Made by a program: the position numbers and the translations under genes
Shown here: piece after piece, positions 1 through 8,128 of the stretch
Layout: each line of letters starts with the position of its first letter
Position numbering within the stretch: the first letter of the stretch is position 1
Assembly: GCA_937949585.1 (NCBI GenBank)
Contig: CALEDW010000288.1
Location: 1 to 19,192 of the forward strand
From: an uncultured Acidimicrobiia bacterium
Lineage (GTDB): Bacteria > Actinomycetota > Acidimicrobiia > IMCC26256 > CALEDW01
Length of the DNA stretch: 19,192 nucleotides
Reading direction: 5' to 3'
Notes under the pieces: generated by a model
Seen by the model: only the letters and a program-made list of their open reading frames with translations
What the model was told of the DNA's origin: nothing
The model's database searches: none

Positions 1-351
1 GAAGAGCTCCCGCTCGGTGAGCGCCAGGAACAGCGCGATTCCCAGCGTGGCGACCACCGCGTCGAGCGGCGGCCGGGTGACGAGTGGACGCATCACGAAG
101 CGCTCGACGACGGCGCTGAGCAGCACGGCCACGACGACCGCCACCACCAGGGTCCCGAACCGGGGCAGGACCCATCCGGTCCCGGGGATCCCCCGGTCGG
201 CCCAGCGCAGCCCGATGAAGAACCCGAACGCGCCGATCTCTCCCTGCGCCAAGGAGAGGGTCCGGGTGCACTTGAAGATGAGCACCACCCCGACGGCGAC
301 GAGCGAGTACGCGGCGCCGGTCGCCAGGCCGGTGAGGATCCGGGCGGTCAT
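1..351 (-). CDS. Branched-chain amino acid ABC transporter permease (LivH-like), C-terminus cut by window edge
   Basis: The first 117 residues of an inner-membrane permease are present, and the rest lies beyond base 1. The N-terminus MTARILTGLATGAAYSLVAV is followed by a helix reading VVLIFKCTRTLSLAQGEIGAF. This small-residue opening and the S-L-A-Q-G-E motif are typical of LivH-family permeases, which move branched-chain amino acids or similar amides through an ABC importer. At least three hydrophobic segments are visible. The ATG at 351 is the first clear in-frame start, 31 bases after the stop of the binding-protein gene, so the two are probably one operon. No strong Shine-Dalgarno is visible before it. 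The cargo is inferred from the family only. Confidence 0.85.
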   Translation of the reverse strand, partial: MTARILTGLATGAAYSLVAVGVVLIFKCTRTLSLAQGEIGAFGFFIGLRWADRGIPGTGWVLPRFGTLVVAVVVAVLLSAVVERFVMRPLVTRPPLDAVVATLGIALFLALTERELF

Positions 352-382
352 CGGCGACGAACCATGTGCAGGACCGGCACGG

Positions 383-1666
383 TCAGAAGCGCGTCGTGAA
401 GTCGCGTTCGAGCACCCACCGTCCGTTGCGCTCCCGGAGCACCGCAACCGAGCGGGTCCCGGTCCGCACCCCGGGGCCGAAGCGGATCGGGACCCACACG
501 TCGGCCCGGAAGTCCAGGTTCTGCATGGCGGCACGGAAGGAGTCCCGGGTGAGGTCCGGGCCGGCCCGCCGGGCCGCCTCCACCAGGATCCGGCCGATGC
601 CCCAGCCGATGATCCCGAGGTCGTCGGGTTCGGCACCGGGGTTCATGCGTCGGTAGGCGCGTTGGTAGGCACGGGTGCGGGGATCGTCGAGCGGGAGCCA
701 GGGACTGAACGCCCGGGCGCCCCGCAACGCCTTGGGGGCCACGCTGAAGGTGAGGTTGAACCCCCAGGAGATCGAGTTCGCGAACCAGGTGGGATGGAAT
801 CCGGCCTCTTCGGTCTGGTTGGCGAGGCTGGCGGCGGTGGTGGGCGCCATGTAGAGCCAGACCACCTCCGGCCGCCGCTGCGAGAGCGCCAATGCCTCGG
901 TGGCGAACTCGGTCTGTTGACCTTCGACTCGCCGTTCGTAGACGACCTGGGCACCGAGCCGGCGGATGCGGCGCAGGAACTGGCGACGGCCCGGTGCGAG
1001 CAGCGGGGTGTTCTCGGTGATGATCGCGACGCGTCGGGCGCCGAGCGCCTTCACGAAGTAGTCGGCCACGAGGCGGCCCTGTTCGCCCTGGTCGATCGTG
1101 ATGTTGAACGTCCAGCGGCGCTCGGCCGGCAGGCCGGCGGGGGTCTGCAGGTGCACGTTCGGCACCCGACGCGGGTCGAGGTACCGGATGAGGGCGTCGT
1201 GGGTCTCGAGCCGGTCGAGGGCCACGATCCCCAGCACCCGGTCCTGCTCGATCAGCTTCTTGGCCTTGTCCTTGGCGACCTCGGCCTGGGACTGGGTGTC
1301 CTCGATGAGGATCCGTACCTTCCGGCCCCGTACCCCACCCCGCTCGTTCACGACGTCGATGTAGGCGTTCACGCCCCGGTCGAAGGTGTCGGGGACGGGT
1401 GCCGCGCCGGTCACGGGGATGAGCAGCCCGAAGCGCACCTCGTCGTCGGTGACGAGCGGGGGCGGCACGGCCGGAACGGCCGGCTCGGCGGGCCGTGCCG
1501 TCGGTGCGGGAACGCCCGGGCGCCGGGTCACCTCCGGCGTCGCGAGGTCACCGCTCGCGGTGCGCTCGTCGAACCGGGGTCCGCAGGCGCCGAGCGCGAT
1601 CGCGGCGACGAGTCCGAGGCCCAGGCTGCGCCGCCATCGTCCGCCCCGCGTCCGGGGCGTCGTCAC
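383..1666 (-). CDS. ABC transporter substrate-binding lipoprotein, branched-chain amino acid type (Peripla_BP_6-like)
   Basis: A 427-residue exported solute receptor. The GTG at 1666 is chosen because it gives a compact lipoprotein signal: Arg-rich start, hydrophobic stretch LGLGLVAAIALGA and lipobox L-G-A-C with Cys28. A GAGG ribosome site lies just upstream. A Pro/Ala-rich linker (about residues 40-72) leads into the two-lobed receptor, which begins VRFGLLIPVTGAA and continues with the family pattern GVNAYIDVVNERGGVRGRKV. It sits directly upstream of the LivH-like permease on the same strand, so it most likely feeds that transporter. Members of this family bind leucine, amides, urea or aromatic compounds, and the ligand cannot be read here. 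The frame stays open far upstream of 1666, opposite the methyltransferase, but that part lacks any signal sequence. Confidence 0.87.
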   Translation of the reverse strand: MTTPRTRGGRWRRSLGLGLVAAIALGACGPRFDERTASGDLATPEVTRRPGVPAPTARPAEPAVPAVPPPLVTDDEVRFGLLIPVTGAAPVPDTFDRGVNAYIDVVNERGGVRGRKVRILIEDTQSQAEVAKDKAKKLIEQDRVLGIVALDRLETHDALIRYLDPRRVPNVHLQTPAGLPAERRWTFNITIDQGEQGRLVADYFVKALGARRVAIITENTPLLAPGRRQFLRRIRRLGAQVVYERRVEGQQTEFATEALALSQRRPEVVWLYMAPTTAASLANQTEEAGFHPTWFANSISWGFNLTFSVAPKALRGARAFSPWLPLDDPRTRAYQRAYRRMNPGAEPDDLGIIGWGIGRILVEAARRAGPDLTRDSFRAAMQNLDFRADVWVPIRFGPGVRTGTRSVAVLRERNGRWVLERDFTTRF

Positions 1667-1789
1667 GGACCTCGTGCCGCCCCCGCTGCGCACGCCTGCA
1701 ACGTAGGGCGGTTCCACCCGTCCGGCCAGGGTCCTTCGACCGGGACCTTCGGCCGGACCGACGGCGCGGCGGTGCGCGAGGCTCGGTGC

Positions 1790-2407
1790 ATGGACCGCAC
1801 CGCATGGGACGCCCGGTACGCAGCCGCCGAGCACGTGTGGGGTCTCGAGCCGAACCGGTTCGTCGTCGAGGTGGCGGGGGATCTGCCCGCCGGCCGGGCG
1901 CTGGACCTGGCCTGCGGTGAGGGGCGGAACGCATTGTGGCTGGCCCGGCGCGGCTGGCAGGTGACGGCGGTGGACTTCTCCGCGGTGGCGCTGGCCAAGG
2001 CGGCCGAGCAGGCCGCCGCCCTGGGACTTGCGCCGGATGCCCTGCAGCTCGTGGAGGCCGACCTCCTCGAGTGGCGACCCCCCACCGGCGTGTTCGACCT
2101 CGTCCTCGTCGCGTACCTCCACCTCCCGGAACCGCAGCTCCGGCTCGTGCTGGGACGGGCGGGCGACGCGCTCGCGCCGGGCGGGCTGTGCTGCATCGTC
2201 GGGCACGACCGCACCAACCTCACCCACGGGGTCGGCGGCCCGCACGACCCGGCGGTGCTCCCCACCCCCGAGGTGCTCGCCACGCTGCTCGCCGACGACG
2301 GGCTCGAGGTCCGACGCGCCGAGCTGCGGACGCGGCAGGTCGACACGCCTGACGGTCTCCGCCGCGCGATCGATCACCTGGTGGTGGCGTTCCGTCCGGT
2401 GCCCTGA
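1790..2407 (+). CDS. Class I SAM-dependent methyltransferase
   Basis: A 205-residue soluble Rossmann-fold methyltransferase. The ATG at 1790 opens MDRTAWDARYAAAEHVWGLEPNRFV, the usual opening of the family that includes TehB-like and small-molecule methyltransferases. Motif I is DLACGEGRNALWLARRGW (residues 39-56). The acidic loop VTAVDFS follows, with Asp62 likely holding the SAM ribose. Motif II is in EADLLEW, and the post-motif region reads FDLVLVAYLHLP. The substrate is unknown. It is monocistronic: the binding-protein gene diverges 123 bases upstream, and modC ends only 4 bases downstream in the convergent direction, leaving no room for a terminator between them. The same frame is open far upstream, but that stretch is antisense to the binding-protein gene and has no domain. 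Confidence 0.85.
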   Translation: MDRTAWDARYAAAEHVWGLEPNRFVVEVAGDLPAGRALDLACGEGRNALWLARRGWQVTAVDFSAVALAKAAEQAAALGLAPDALQLVEADLLEWRPPTGVFDLVLVAYLHLPEPQLRLVLGRAGDALAPGGLCCIVGHDRTNLTHGVGGPHDPAVLPTPEVLATLLADDGLEVRRAELRTRQVDTPDGLRRAIDHLVVAFRPVP

Positions 2408-2411
2408 GGGC

Positions 2412-3083
2412 TCAGTGCCGGACCGGGCCGGTCGTGTGCCGGACCGCCACGACGGCACCGGCCTCCACGACCACGACTTGCTCGCCGAGTGCGCCGGCCA
2501 TCTCCGGCTCGTGGGTCACGACCAGCGCCGGGATCCGGCGCCGGGCCACTTCCTCCTGCACCACGCGGCGCAGGAGATCCCGGGACGGGTGATCGAGGGC
2601 CGAGAACGGTTCGTCGAGCAGCAGCACGTCGGGTGACGACGCGAGCGCCCGGGCCACCGCCACTCGCTGGCGTTCCCCGCCCGAGAGGTTGCGAGGCGCC
2701 CTCCCGGCCAACGATGCCGCCCCGACCTGCTCCAACCAGGAGTGCGCGATCCGTCGCCGCTGCGCCCGGTTCCCCTCCCGTACCGCCAAGGCCACGTTGT
2801 CGAGCACCCGACGGTGGGGCAGCAGCAGCGTGTGCTGGAAGGCCATCCCGATCCGTCGGTCCTGGGTCGGGATGTGGACGCCGGCGTCGGCGTCGGCGAC
2901 GAGGCGGCCGCCGATGCGGACCCTGCCCCGCTGCGGTCGTACCAACCCGGCGACGATCGAGAGGGTGAGTGACTTCCCGGCCCCGGACGGCCCCATGAGC
3001 GTGGTGATGCCCGGCCCGACCCGCAGGCGCACGGCGAGCGCGAACGTTCCGACCCGGTGGGCGACGTCGAGGTCGAGGATCAC
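2412..3083 (-). CDS. modC: Molybdate ABC transporter ATP-binding protein ModC (short form)
   Basis: A 223-residue ATPase that powers molybdate (or tungstate) import. Walker A is GPSGAGKS (31-38), the Q-loop glutamine is at 83 in GMAFQHTLLLPH, the signature is LSGGERQ (133-139), Walker B is DVLLLDEP (152-159), and the switch histidine is His191. The sequence ends shortly after the nucleotide-binding domain, so it lacks the C-terminal TOBE/MOP molybdate-binding domain that makes E. coli ModC about 350 residues. Regulation by intracellular molybdate, if present, would have to come from elsewhere, such as the operon's own regulator. The GTG start at 3083 overlaps the modB stop in a shared GTGA. 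The molybdate assignment rests mainly on its neighbours modA and modB. Confidence 0.85.
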   Translation of the reverse strand: MILDLDVAHRVGTFALAVRLRVGPGITTLMGPSGAGKSLTLSIVAGLVRPQRGRVRIGGRLVADADAGVHIPTQDRRIGMAFQHTLLLPHRRVLDNVALAVREGNRAQRRRIAHSWLEQVGAASLAGRAPRNLSGGERQRVAVARALASSPDVLLLDEPFSALDHPSRDLLRRVVQEEVARRRIPALVVTHEPEMAGALGEQVVVVEAGAVVAVRHTTGPVRH

Positions 3084-3736
3084 GGGTCCCGGGTCCCCAA
3101 CCGGCCGACGCCGAGGAGGACGACGACCGCCACGGCCGACAGCACCACCGCCAGCAGCGCGGCCCGGCCGTCGTCGCCGGCCTGCACCGCGTCGTACACC
3201 GCGATCGGCATCGTCTGGGTGCGCCCCGGGATGTTCCCGGCGACCATGAGCGTGGCCCCGAAGTCCCCGAGGGCTCGGGCGAAGGCCAAGGTGATGCCGG
3301 CGACGATCCCCCGGGCGGCCAGCGGCAGCGTGACCGTGAGCGCCACCCGCCACTCGGGGAGCCCCATCGTGCGGGCGGCCTGCTCGAACTGCTCGTCGAC
3401 CGAGGCGATGGCGGCGCGGGCCGCGCGCAGGCAGAAGGGGAACGACGCCACCGACGCGGCGACCACCGCCCCGGTGACGGTGAAGGTGATGGGGCTGCCG
3501 GTCGCCGCCTCCCAGGCCCTCCCGATCACCGACCGGCGCCCGAGCAGCACGAGCAGGTAGTAGCCGAGCACCGTGGGGGGCAGCACGATCGGCAGGCTCG
3601 CCGCCGCCTCGAGCACGCCCCGGCCGGGGAAGCGGCCCTTGGCCAGCAGGTACGCACCGGCGGTGCCCGTGACGGCCACGATCACCGTGACGATCGCCGA
3701 GACCTGCAGCGACAGCCACAACGGTGCCCAGTCCAT
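3080..3736 (-). CDS. modB: Molybdate ABC transporter permease ModB
   Basis: A 218-residue inner-membrane permease with about five hydrophobic helices. Family signatures are clear: LPIVLPPTVLGYYLLVLLG (48-66), the EAA coupling loop EQAARTMGLPEWRVALTVTLPLA (118-140) that contacts ModC, and RALGDFGATLMVAGNIPGRTQTMP (154-177), which is characteristic of the ModB/CysT group. The length is normal for ModB. The ATG at 3736 shares one base with the modA stop (TGATG), and its own stop overlaps the modC start, so modA-modB-modC should be translated as a coupled set. Tungstate instead of molybdate cannot be excluded. Confidence 0.88.
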   Translation of the reverse strand: MDWAPLWLSLQVSAIVTVIVAVTGTAGAYLLAKGRFPGRGVLEAAASLPIVLPPTVLGYYLLVLLGRRSVIGRAWEAATGSPITFTVTGAVVAASVASFPFCLRAARAAIASVDEQFEQAARTMGLPEWRVALTVTLPLAARGIVAGITLAFARALGDFGATLMVAGNIPGRTQTMPIAVYDAVQAGDDGRAALLAVVLSAVAVVVLLGVGRLGTRDP

Positions 3737-4584
3737 CAGCGTCCCCCGTCGTCCCCGGGCAGCTCGAACCCGTGGCGGCGCAGGATTCGCTGCCCCTCGG
3801 GGCCGAGCACCACATCGACGAAGCGGTGCGCCGCCCGCTTCCGTGCGGCATCGGTGGCGGTGACGACGAGACCCTGGCGAATGGGACGGTGCAGGCGGGC
3901 CGGCACCGTGCGCCACCGTTCGCGGTCGGCTCGGCCCACCAGGGAGCGGGCCACGATCGCGGCGTCGGCGTTCCCCGAGGTGGCGAGCCGGAGGGCGGCG
4001 GAGACGTTGTCGCCGAGGACGAGCTTCGGGCGAAGGGTCCCGAGCAGCCCCGTCGAGGCCAGCGCCTGCTCGGCGGCGACGCCGTACGGCGCATGGCTGG
4101 GGTTGGCGATCGCAACGCGGGCCACGCCGGGAAGGGTCAGGTCGGTCAGGTCGCGCACGGGCGGCCGGTCGGGTCGGGTGTAGAGGACCAGCCTGCCCAC
4201 GGCGTAGACGGCCCGGCTGCGCCGCTCACCGCGCCCGGCGTCGATCACCTCGTCGACCCGACGGAGATCGGCGGAGGAGAACACGTCGAACGGCGCGCCG
4301 TGGACGATTTGACGGGCGAGGAGGCCCGAAGAACCGAAGGTGAGCCGGACGTCGAGCCCGCGGTCGGCGGACCGGTGCGCAAGTTCGGTGAACGCCCGGC
4401 GCAGGTCGGCGGCGGCGGCGACGTGGATCGCCGCGGTCCGGCTCGCCCGCTTTGGTGCCGCGCCGCGGGCGGGCCCCGGCGCGGAGCCGCCGCAGGCGGC
4501 GCCGGCGACGGTGAGCAGCAGGAGGTACACCGGCCACCGGGTCCGGAACGCAGATCGTTTCGCCGGCACGGTGCATCCCGTCAC
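3736..4584 (-). CDS. modA: Molybdate-binding lipoprotein ModA
   Basis: A 282-residue extracytoplasmic receptor for molybdate or tungstate. A hydrophobic signal YLLLLTVAGAAC carries a lipobox ending at Cys31. The mature domain starts HVAAAADLRRAF and continues FGSSGLLARQIVHGAPFDVFSSAD (about 83-105); these Ser/Ala-Asp loops form the oxyanion site in ModA proteins. Later segments VLGDNVSAALRLATSGNADAAIVARS and a C-terminal LGPEGQRILRRHGF are also typical. The GTG at 4584 is preferred because it overlaps the upstream regulator's stop as GTGA; a GTG at 4569 is also in frame and would give the same signal peptide. It is the second gene of the regulator-modA-modB-modC operon. Confidence 0.88.
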   Translation of the reverse strand: MTGCTVPAKRSAFRTRWPVYLLLLTVAGAACGGSAPGPARGAAPKRASRTAAIHVAAAADLRRAFTELAHRSADRGLDVRLTFGSSGLLARQIVHGAPFDVFSSADLRRVDEVIDAGRGERRSRAVYAVGRLVLYTRPDRPPVRDLTDLTLPGVARVAIANPSHAPYGVAAEQALASTGLLGTLRPKLVLGDNVSAALRLATSGNADAAIVARSLVGRADRERWRTVPARLHRPIRQGLVVTATDAARKRAAHRFVDVVLGPEGQRILRRHGFELPGDDGGR

Positions 4585-5555
4585 GGGGCGACGGCGGCGT
4601 AGCCGGGCAGCGAACGCAGCCGGTCGCCGTAGGCCGGTGCCTCCAGCAGAGCGGGGAGCTCGGAGCCGCCGGGCGCGAGCAGGTCCACGCGTACCCAGGC
4701 CTGCAGCTCGTGTTCCTCGATCGGCTCGAACGGCAGCCCCCACACCGCCGCCGCGGCTTCGCTCGACACCGCAGCCGGGGCGGCACCGTCGGCGACGAGC
4801 CGGGCGGCCGACAGGTGGTCGTCGACCCGGGGGCCGGCGGGTGCCGGCAGTCCTTCCCGGCCCAACCATCGCTCGAACGCCGCCTGAGCGGTGGAGCCGG
4901 CAGGCCGCTGCACCACCGGATGGCGGCCGAGGCGCCCCGGGGTGAGGCGCCCACGCCGATGGGCGTGGACGAGGCCCACGCGGACCCGACCCAGGCGCAC
5001 GATCCGCGCTGCCGCCGGGGCGTCGGGGATTCCCCCGGGTGGGCCGTGCACCACGGCGAGATGGGTGCGCCCGGCCGCGGCGGCCGCCGCCGCGGTGGCG
5101 GACGGGCGTCGTACCCACAGCACCGGTTCCTCGGGCGGGGCGAGCCCGGCGAGCAGACCGAGGGCGGGGTCGCAGCCCACGGCGAGCACGCGCCGGACCG
5201 GGCGCCGCGCCGACCGCAGCATCCCGTCACCGACGTACCCGTCGACGGGATGCCCGGCGAGGAGCTGGTCGTGCCGGAGCGGCACGGCGACGTTCGTCCC
5301 GCCGACCTGCACCACCGCAACCGGGCCGTCGGGCACCACCTGCCCCTCGGGGGTGACCGGCAGCCCGGGTTCGGGGGCGAACAACGCCTCCACCTCGGTG
5401 CCGAGCGCCCGGGCGAGGGCGAGGGCGGCGGAGACCCCGGGTTCGTGCCGCCCGGCCTCCGCGGCCGCGACCAGCTGGCGCGACACGCCGGCCTCGGCGG
5501 CAAGGCGCGCCTGCGACCACCCCTTCGCCCGTCGGGCGTCCCGCAGCCGCCGCAT
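4581..5555 (-). CDS. XRE-type helix-turn-helix regulator fused to a PBP-like (molybdate-binding-like) sensor domain
   Basis: A 324-residue one-component regulator. Residues 1-60 form a Cro/C1 helix-turn-helix (ARRAKGWSQARLAAEAGVSRQLVAAAEAGRHEPGVS, then ALALARALG). From about residue 120 the protein resembles the PBP-like domain (PF12727) related to periplasmic oxyanion receptors: VLAVGCDPALGLLAGL, a THLAVVHGPP segment, and later DDHLSAARLVADGAAPAAVSSEAAAAVWGLPFEPIEEHELQAWV. By family, such proteins sense a small ligand in the cytoplasm; leading the modABC operon suggests molybdate. It would thus replace ModE-type control, and probably controls its own operon. The ATG at 5555 lies 6 bases after a TAGGTT -10-like hexamer, which fits a leaderless or nearly leaderless transcript. 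Its stop overlaps the modA start. Confidence 0.82.
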   Translation of the reverse strand: MRRLRDARRAKGWSQARLAAEAGVSRQLVAAAEAGRHEPGVSAALALARALGTEVEALFAPEPGLPVTPEGQVVPDGPVAVVQVGGTNVAVPLRHDQLLAGHPVDGYVGDGMLRSARRPVRRVLAVGCDPALGLLAGLAPPEEPVLWVRRPSATAAAAAAAGRTHLAVVHGPPGGIPDAPAAARIVRLGRVRVGLVHAHRRGRLTPGRLGRHPVVQRPAGSTAQAAFERWLGREGLPAPAGPRVDDHLSAARLVADGAAPAAVSSEAAAAVWGLPFEPIEEHELQAWVRVDLLAPGGSELPALLEAPAYGDRLRSLPGYAAVAP

Positions 5556-5561
5556 GCCAGG

Positions 5562-5567
5562 AACCTA
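5562..5567 (-). promoter_or_regulatory. Candidate -10 element of the mod operon, leaderless type
   Basis: Read on the minus strand, TAGGTT fits the TAnnnT pattern and ends 6 bases before the ATG at 5555. A transcript from it would begin at or next to the start codon, as in many actinobacterial genes. No convincing -35 is visible. GGAACC (5560-5565) and GGAAACC (5580-5586) lie 20 bases apart around it and could be regulator half-sites, but this is weak. Confidence 0.3.
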
Positions 5568-5651
5568 GCAACACAGCTTGGAAACCGGCGATACCGCGCG
5601 TCGATCGGCAACGCCCGGTGGTGGCCCCGCGTTGACGTACCGTGCTGGTCG

Positions 5652-7112
5652 GTGAGTGCGGCCCGACGCAGGTTCACGCAACTCAAGCGGCTTGCCGACC
5701 GCTCTGCGTTCGTCGCCCACCTCGAGGACCTCGGGATCTCGCTCCCGCTCGCCGACGAGGGCGCCGAAGGGGTGGTGCTGGGCGACCCGTGGCGGCTCGG
5801 CGACCGAGCGGTGGCCAACCGGTGGGCGGTGCTGCCGATGGAGGGTTGGGACGGCGACCCCGACGGCCGGCCCACCGACCTGGTGCGACGCCGCTGGCGG
5901 CGTTTCGGCCGCTCCAGCGCGGGGGTGATCTGGGGTGGCGAGGCCGTGGCCGTCCGTCCCGACGGGCGGGCCAACCCCCGCCAGCTCGGCTTCGCGCCCG
6001 GGGGGATGGGGCTGCGCGTCGACGATCTCGCGGCGCTGCGGGCCGAGGTCCTGGCCGGGCGCCGTGAGGTCGGGCTCGGGCCGCAGGGCATGCTGCTCGG
6101 CCTGCAGCTCACCCATTCCGGGCGCTGGGCACGGCCCGAGGGCCGGCCCGCGCCGCGCACGGCCTGGTCGCACCCGGTGCTCGACGCCCGGGCCGGCGCG
6201 ACGCCCGAGGTGGTGCTGAGCGACGCGGAGCTCGACGACCTCATCGGTGCCTACGCCGCCGCGGCGGTCGCGGCGCGTGACGCCGGGTTCGACTTCGTCG
6301 ACGTGAAGGCCTGTCACGGCTACCTCGTCCACGAGCTGCTCGGGGCCCGTGACCGACCCGGGCCCTACGGCGGCGACCTCGCCGGGCGCGCTCGCTTCCT
6401 GCTCCGCGTCGTGGCGGCGGTGCGGGCCGCCGCCGCCGACCTGGCCGTCGGGGTGCGCCTGTCGGCCTTCGACGTGGTGCCGCATTGCCCCGGCCCGGAC
6501 GGAACCGGCGTGCCCGAGGTGGACGGACCCTGGCCGTACGCCTTCGGCGGCGACGGGACGGGCACCGGAATCGACCTCACCGAGGTGCACGAGCTGTGCC
6601 GGCTCCTGGTCGCCTCCGGGGTGCGGCTCCTGTGCGTCACCGCCGGCAGCCCGTACACCTGTCCGCACGTGCAGCGTCCGGCTGCGTTCCCGCCCTCCGA
6701 CGGGTACCGGCCGCCGCGCGACCCGCTGTGTGAGGTGGCCCGTCTCGTCGAGGTCACCGGGGCGCTGGCCCGGGCCCACCCGCAGCTCGTGGTGGTGGCG
6801 AGCGGCCTGTCGTACCTCCAGGAGTGGCTCCCTGCCGTCGCCGCCGGGATCGTCGCCACCGGTACCGCCATGCTGGCCGGCTACGGACGCGGGGTGCTCG
6901 CCTACCCGGAACTCCCCGGCGACGTGCTCGCAGGGCGTCCCTGCGACCCGCGCCGTCTGTGCCGCACGTTCAGCGACTGCACCAGCGCGCCCCGCAACGG
7001 GATGGTGTCGGGTTGCTACCCCCTCGATCCGTTCTACCGGGCCCGGCCCGAGTGGGCGCGTCTGGCGCAGGCGAAGCGGGACCGGCGAGCGGGACGGGAG
7101 GGTGGGTCGTGA
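5652..7112 (+). CDS. NADH:flavin oxidoreductase, Old Yellow Enzyme family
   Basis: A 486-residue FMN-dependent TIM-barrel oxidoreductase. The FMN/active-site strand reads LQLTHSGRW (151-159), and DFVDVKACHGYLVHELL (214-230) carries the CH-x-Y-L hallmark. VGVRLSAFD (266-274) and the C-terminal phosphate-binding part VVASGLSYLQEWLP...VATGTAMLAGYGR (381-413) complete the barrel. After the barrel comes a Cys-bearing tail, CDPRRLCRTFSDC plus TSAPRNGMVSGCY (Cys431, 437, 443, 455). The last spacing, C-x11-C, matches the 4Fe-4S loop of 2,4-dienoyl-CoA reductase relatives, while the earlier spacings do not. The GTG at 5652 is the only usable start near the domain. It is the first gene of a four-gene coupled operon. 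It probably reduces an enone or oxidised sugar/aglycone intermediate; the substrate is unknown. Confidence 0.85.
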   Translation: MSAARRRFTQLKRLADRSAFVAHLEDLGISLPLADEGAEGVVLGDPWRLGDRAVANRWAVLPMEGWDGDPDGRPTDLVRRRWRRFGRSSAGVIWGGEAVAVRPDGRANPRQLGFAPGGMGLRVDDLAALRAEVLAGRREVGLGPQGMLLGLQLTHSGRWARPEGRPAPRTAWSHPVLDARAGATPEVVLSDAELDDLIGAYAAAAVAARDAGFDFVDVKACHGYLVHELLGARDRPGPYGGDLAGRARFLLRVVAAVRAAAADLAVGVRLSAFDVVPHCPGPDGTGVPEVDGPWPYAFGGDGTGTGIDLTEVHELCRLLVASGVRLLCVTAGSPYTCPHVQRPAAFPPSDGYRPPRDPLCEVARLVEVTGALARAHPQLVVVASGLSYLQEWLPAVAAGIVATGTAMLAGYGRGVLAYPELPGDVLAGRPCDPRRLCRTFSDCTSAPRNGMVSGCYPLDPFYRARPEWARLAQAKRDRRAGREGGS

Positions 7113-8128
7113 CCATCCGTGCCCGGCGGGCCCGGCCCACGATCACGCTGGCGATGCTGCCCGGCCTGCTGCCCCACGCGTTCACCGCCGACCAGCTCGA
7201 GCGCCTGGGACGGCTCGGCCGGGTGCACGGCCCCGAGCCGCTCGGCTCCTTCGACGGCGACGCGGCCCGGGCGGTGCTCGCCGACACGGAGGTGCTGGTC
7301 GGGCACTGGGGGTGTCCGACCCTCACCGCGGAGGTGCTGGAGGCGGCGCCCCGACTGCGGCTGTTCGCCTACGCCGCCGGCACCGTGAAGTGGCAGGTGA
7401 CCGATGCGGTCTGGGATCGGGGGATCGTGGTCACCTCGGCCGCCGCAGCCAACGCCGTGCCCGTCGCGGAGTACGCGCTGGCGATGATCCTGCTCGCCAA
7501 CAAGGGGGTGTTGGCCTTCCGGGAGCAGTTACGCTCCGGGGCGCACCTGCCGGTGGATCCGAGCCGGGTCGGCAACCGGGACAAGGTCGTGGGGATCGTC
7601 GGCGCGTCGTTCGTGGGCCGCCGGCTCATCGAGCTGCTCCGACCGTTCGAGCTGCACGTGCTGGTGTACGACCCGTACCTGGGCCCCGACGAGGCCGAAC
7701 GCCTCGGTGTGCAACGGGTCGACGACCTCGACGAGCTGTGCGCCCGGGTCGACGTGCTCTCCCTGCACGCCCCGGACGTGCCGGCCACCCGAGGGATGAT
7801 CGGCGCCGCGCAGCTGGCCCTCCTGCGCGACGGGGCGACGCTGCTCAACACGGCGCGACCGGCGCTCGTCGACCACGAGGCGCTGCTCGCCGAGGCGCGC
7901 CGGGGACGGGTGCAGGTGATCCTCGACGTCACCGACCCCGAGCCGCTGCCTCCCGACCACCCGCTGCTCGGGCTGCCGAACGTGTTCGTCACCCCCCACG
8001 TCGCCGGGTCGATGGGCACCGAGCTGCCCCGGCTCGCCGAGCTGGCCGTCGAGGAGGTGGAGCGGTACGTCGCCGGTGCGCCGCCCCGCTACCCGGTGCG
8101 GCGCGAGGACCTGGACCGCATCGCGTGA
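7109..8128 (+). CDS. D-isomer-specific 2-hydroxyacid dehydrogenase
   Basis: A 339-residue NAD(P)-dependent dehydrogenase that interconverts 2-oxo acids and D-2-hydroxyacids. The nucleotide-binding turn reads VVGIVGASFVGRRLIELL (160-177); the usual GxGxxG is GASFVG, so the second glycine is Ser, as in some members of this subfamily. The acidic end of strand 2 is VLVYDPY. Catalytic residues are Arg250 in LLNTARPALVD, Glu278 in DVTDPEPLP and His297 in VTPHVAGSMG. The GTG at 7109 shares GTGA with the stop of the oxidoreductase, and GGGAGGG lies just upstream as a ribosome site. Context suggests it acts on a sugar-acid or hydroxyacid made by its operon partners. Confidence 0.87.
   Translation: MTIRARRARPTITLAMLPGLLPHAFTADQLERLGRLGRVHGPEPLGSFDGDAARAVLADTEVLVGHWGCPTLTAEVLEAAPRLRLFAYAAGTVKWQVTDAVWDRGIVVTSAAAANAVPVAEYALAMILLANKGVLAFREQLRSGAHLPVDPSRVGNRDKVVGIVGASFVGRRLIELLRPFELHVLVYDPYLGPDEAERLGVQRVDDLDELCARVDVLSLHAPDVPATRGMIGAAQLALLRDGATLLNTARPALVDHEALLAEARRGRVQVILDVTDPEPLPPDHPLLGLPNVFVTPHVAGSMGTELPRLAELAVEEVERYVAGAPPRYPVRREDLDRIA

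Noticed and set aside
1730..1747. Inverted repeat GGTCC...GGACC in the divergent region before the methyltransferase
   Set aside because: Five-base GC arms with an eight-base loop are expected by chance at this GC content, and there is no T-tract.
17..1789. Long plus-strand open frame running into the methyltransferase gene
   Set aside because: It is antisense to the permease and the binding-protein genes, has no recognisable domain, and the methyltransferase has its own ATG at 1790 with a typical family N-terminus.
1667..2458. Upstream extension of the binding-protein frame on the minus strand
   Set aside because: This stretch is the complement of the methyltransferase gene; the lipoprotein signal starting at 1666 marks the true start.
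5632..5637. TTGACG as a -35 element for the oxidoreductase operon
   Set aside because: A -10 at normal spacing would fall after the GTG start at 5652, inside the coding region, and nothing there resembles one.
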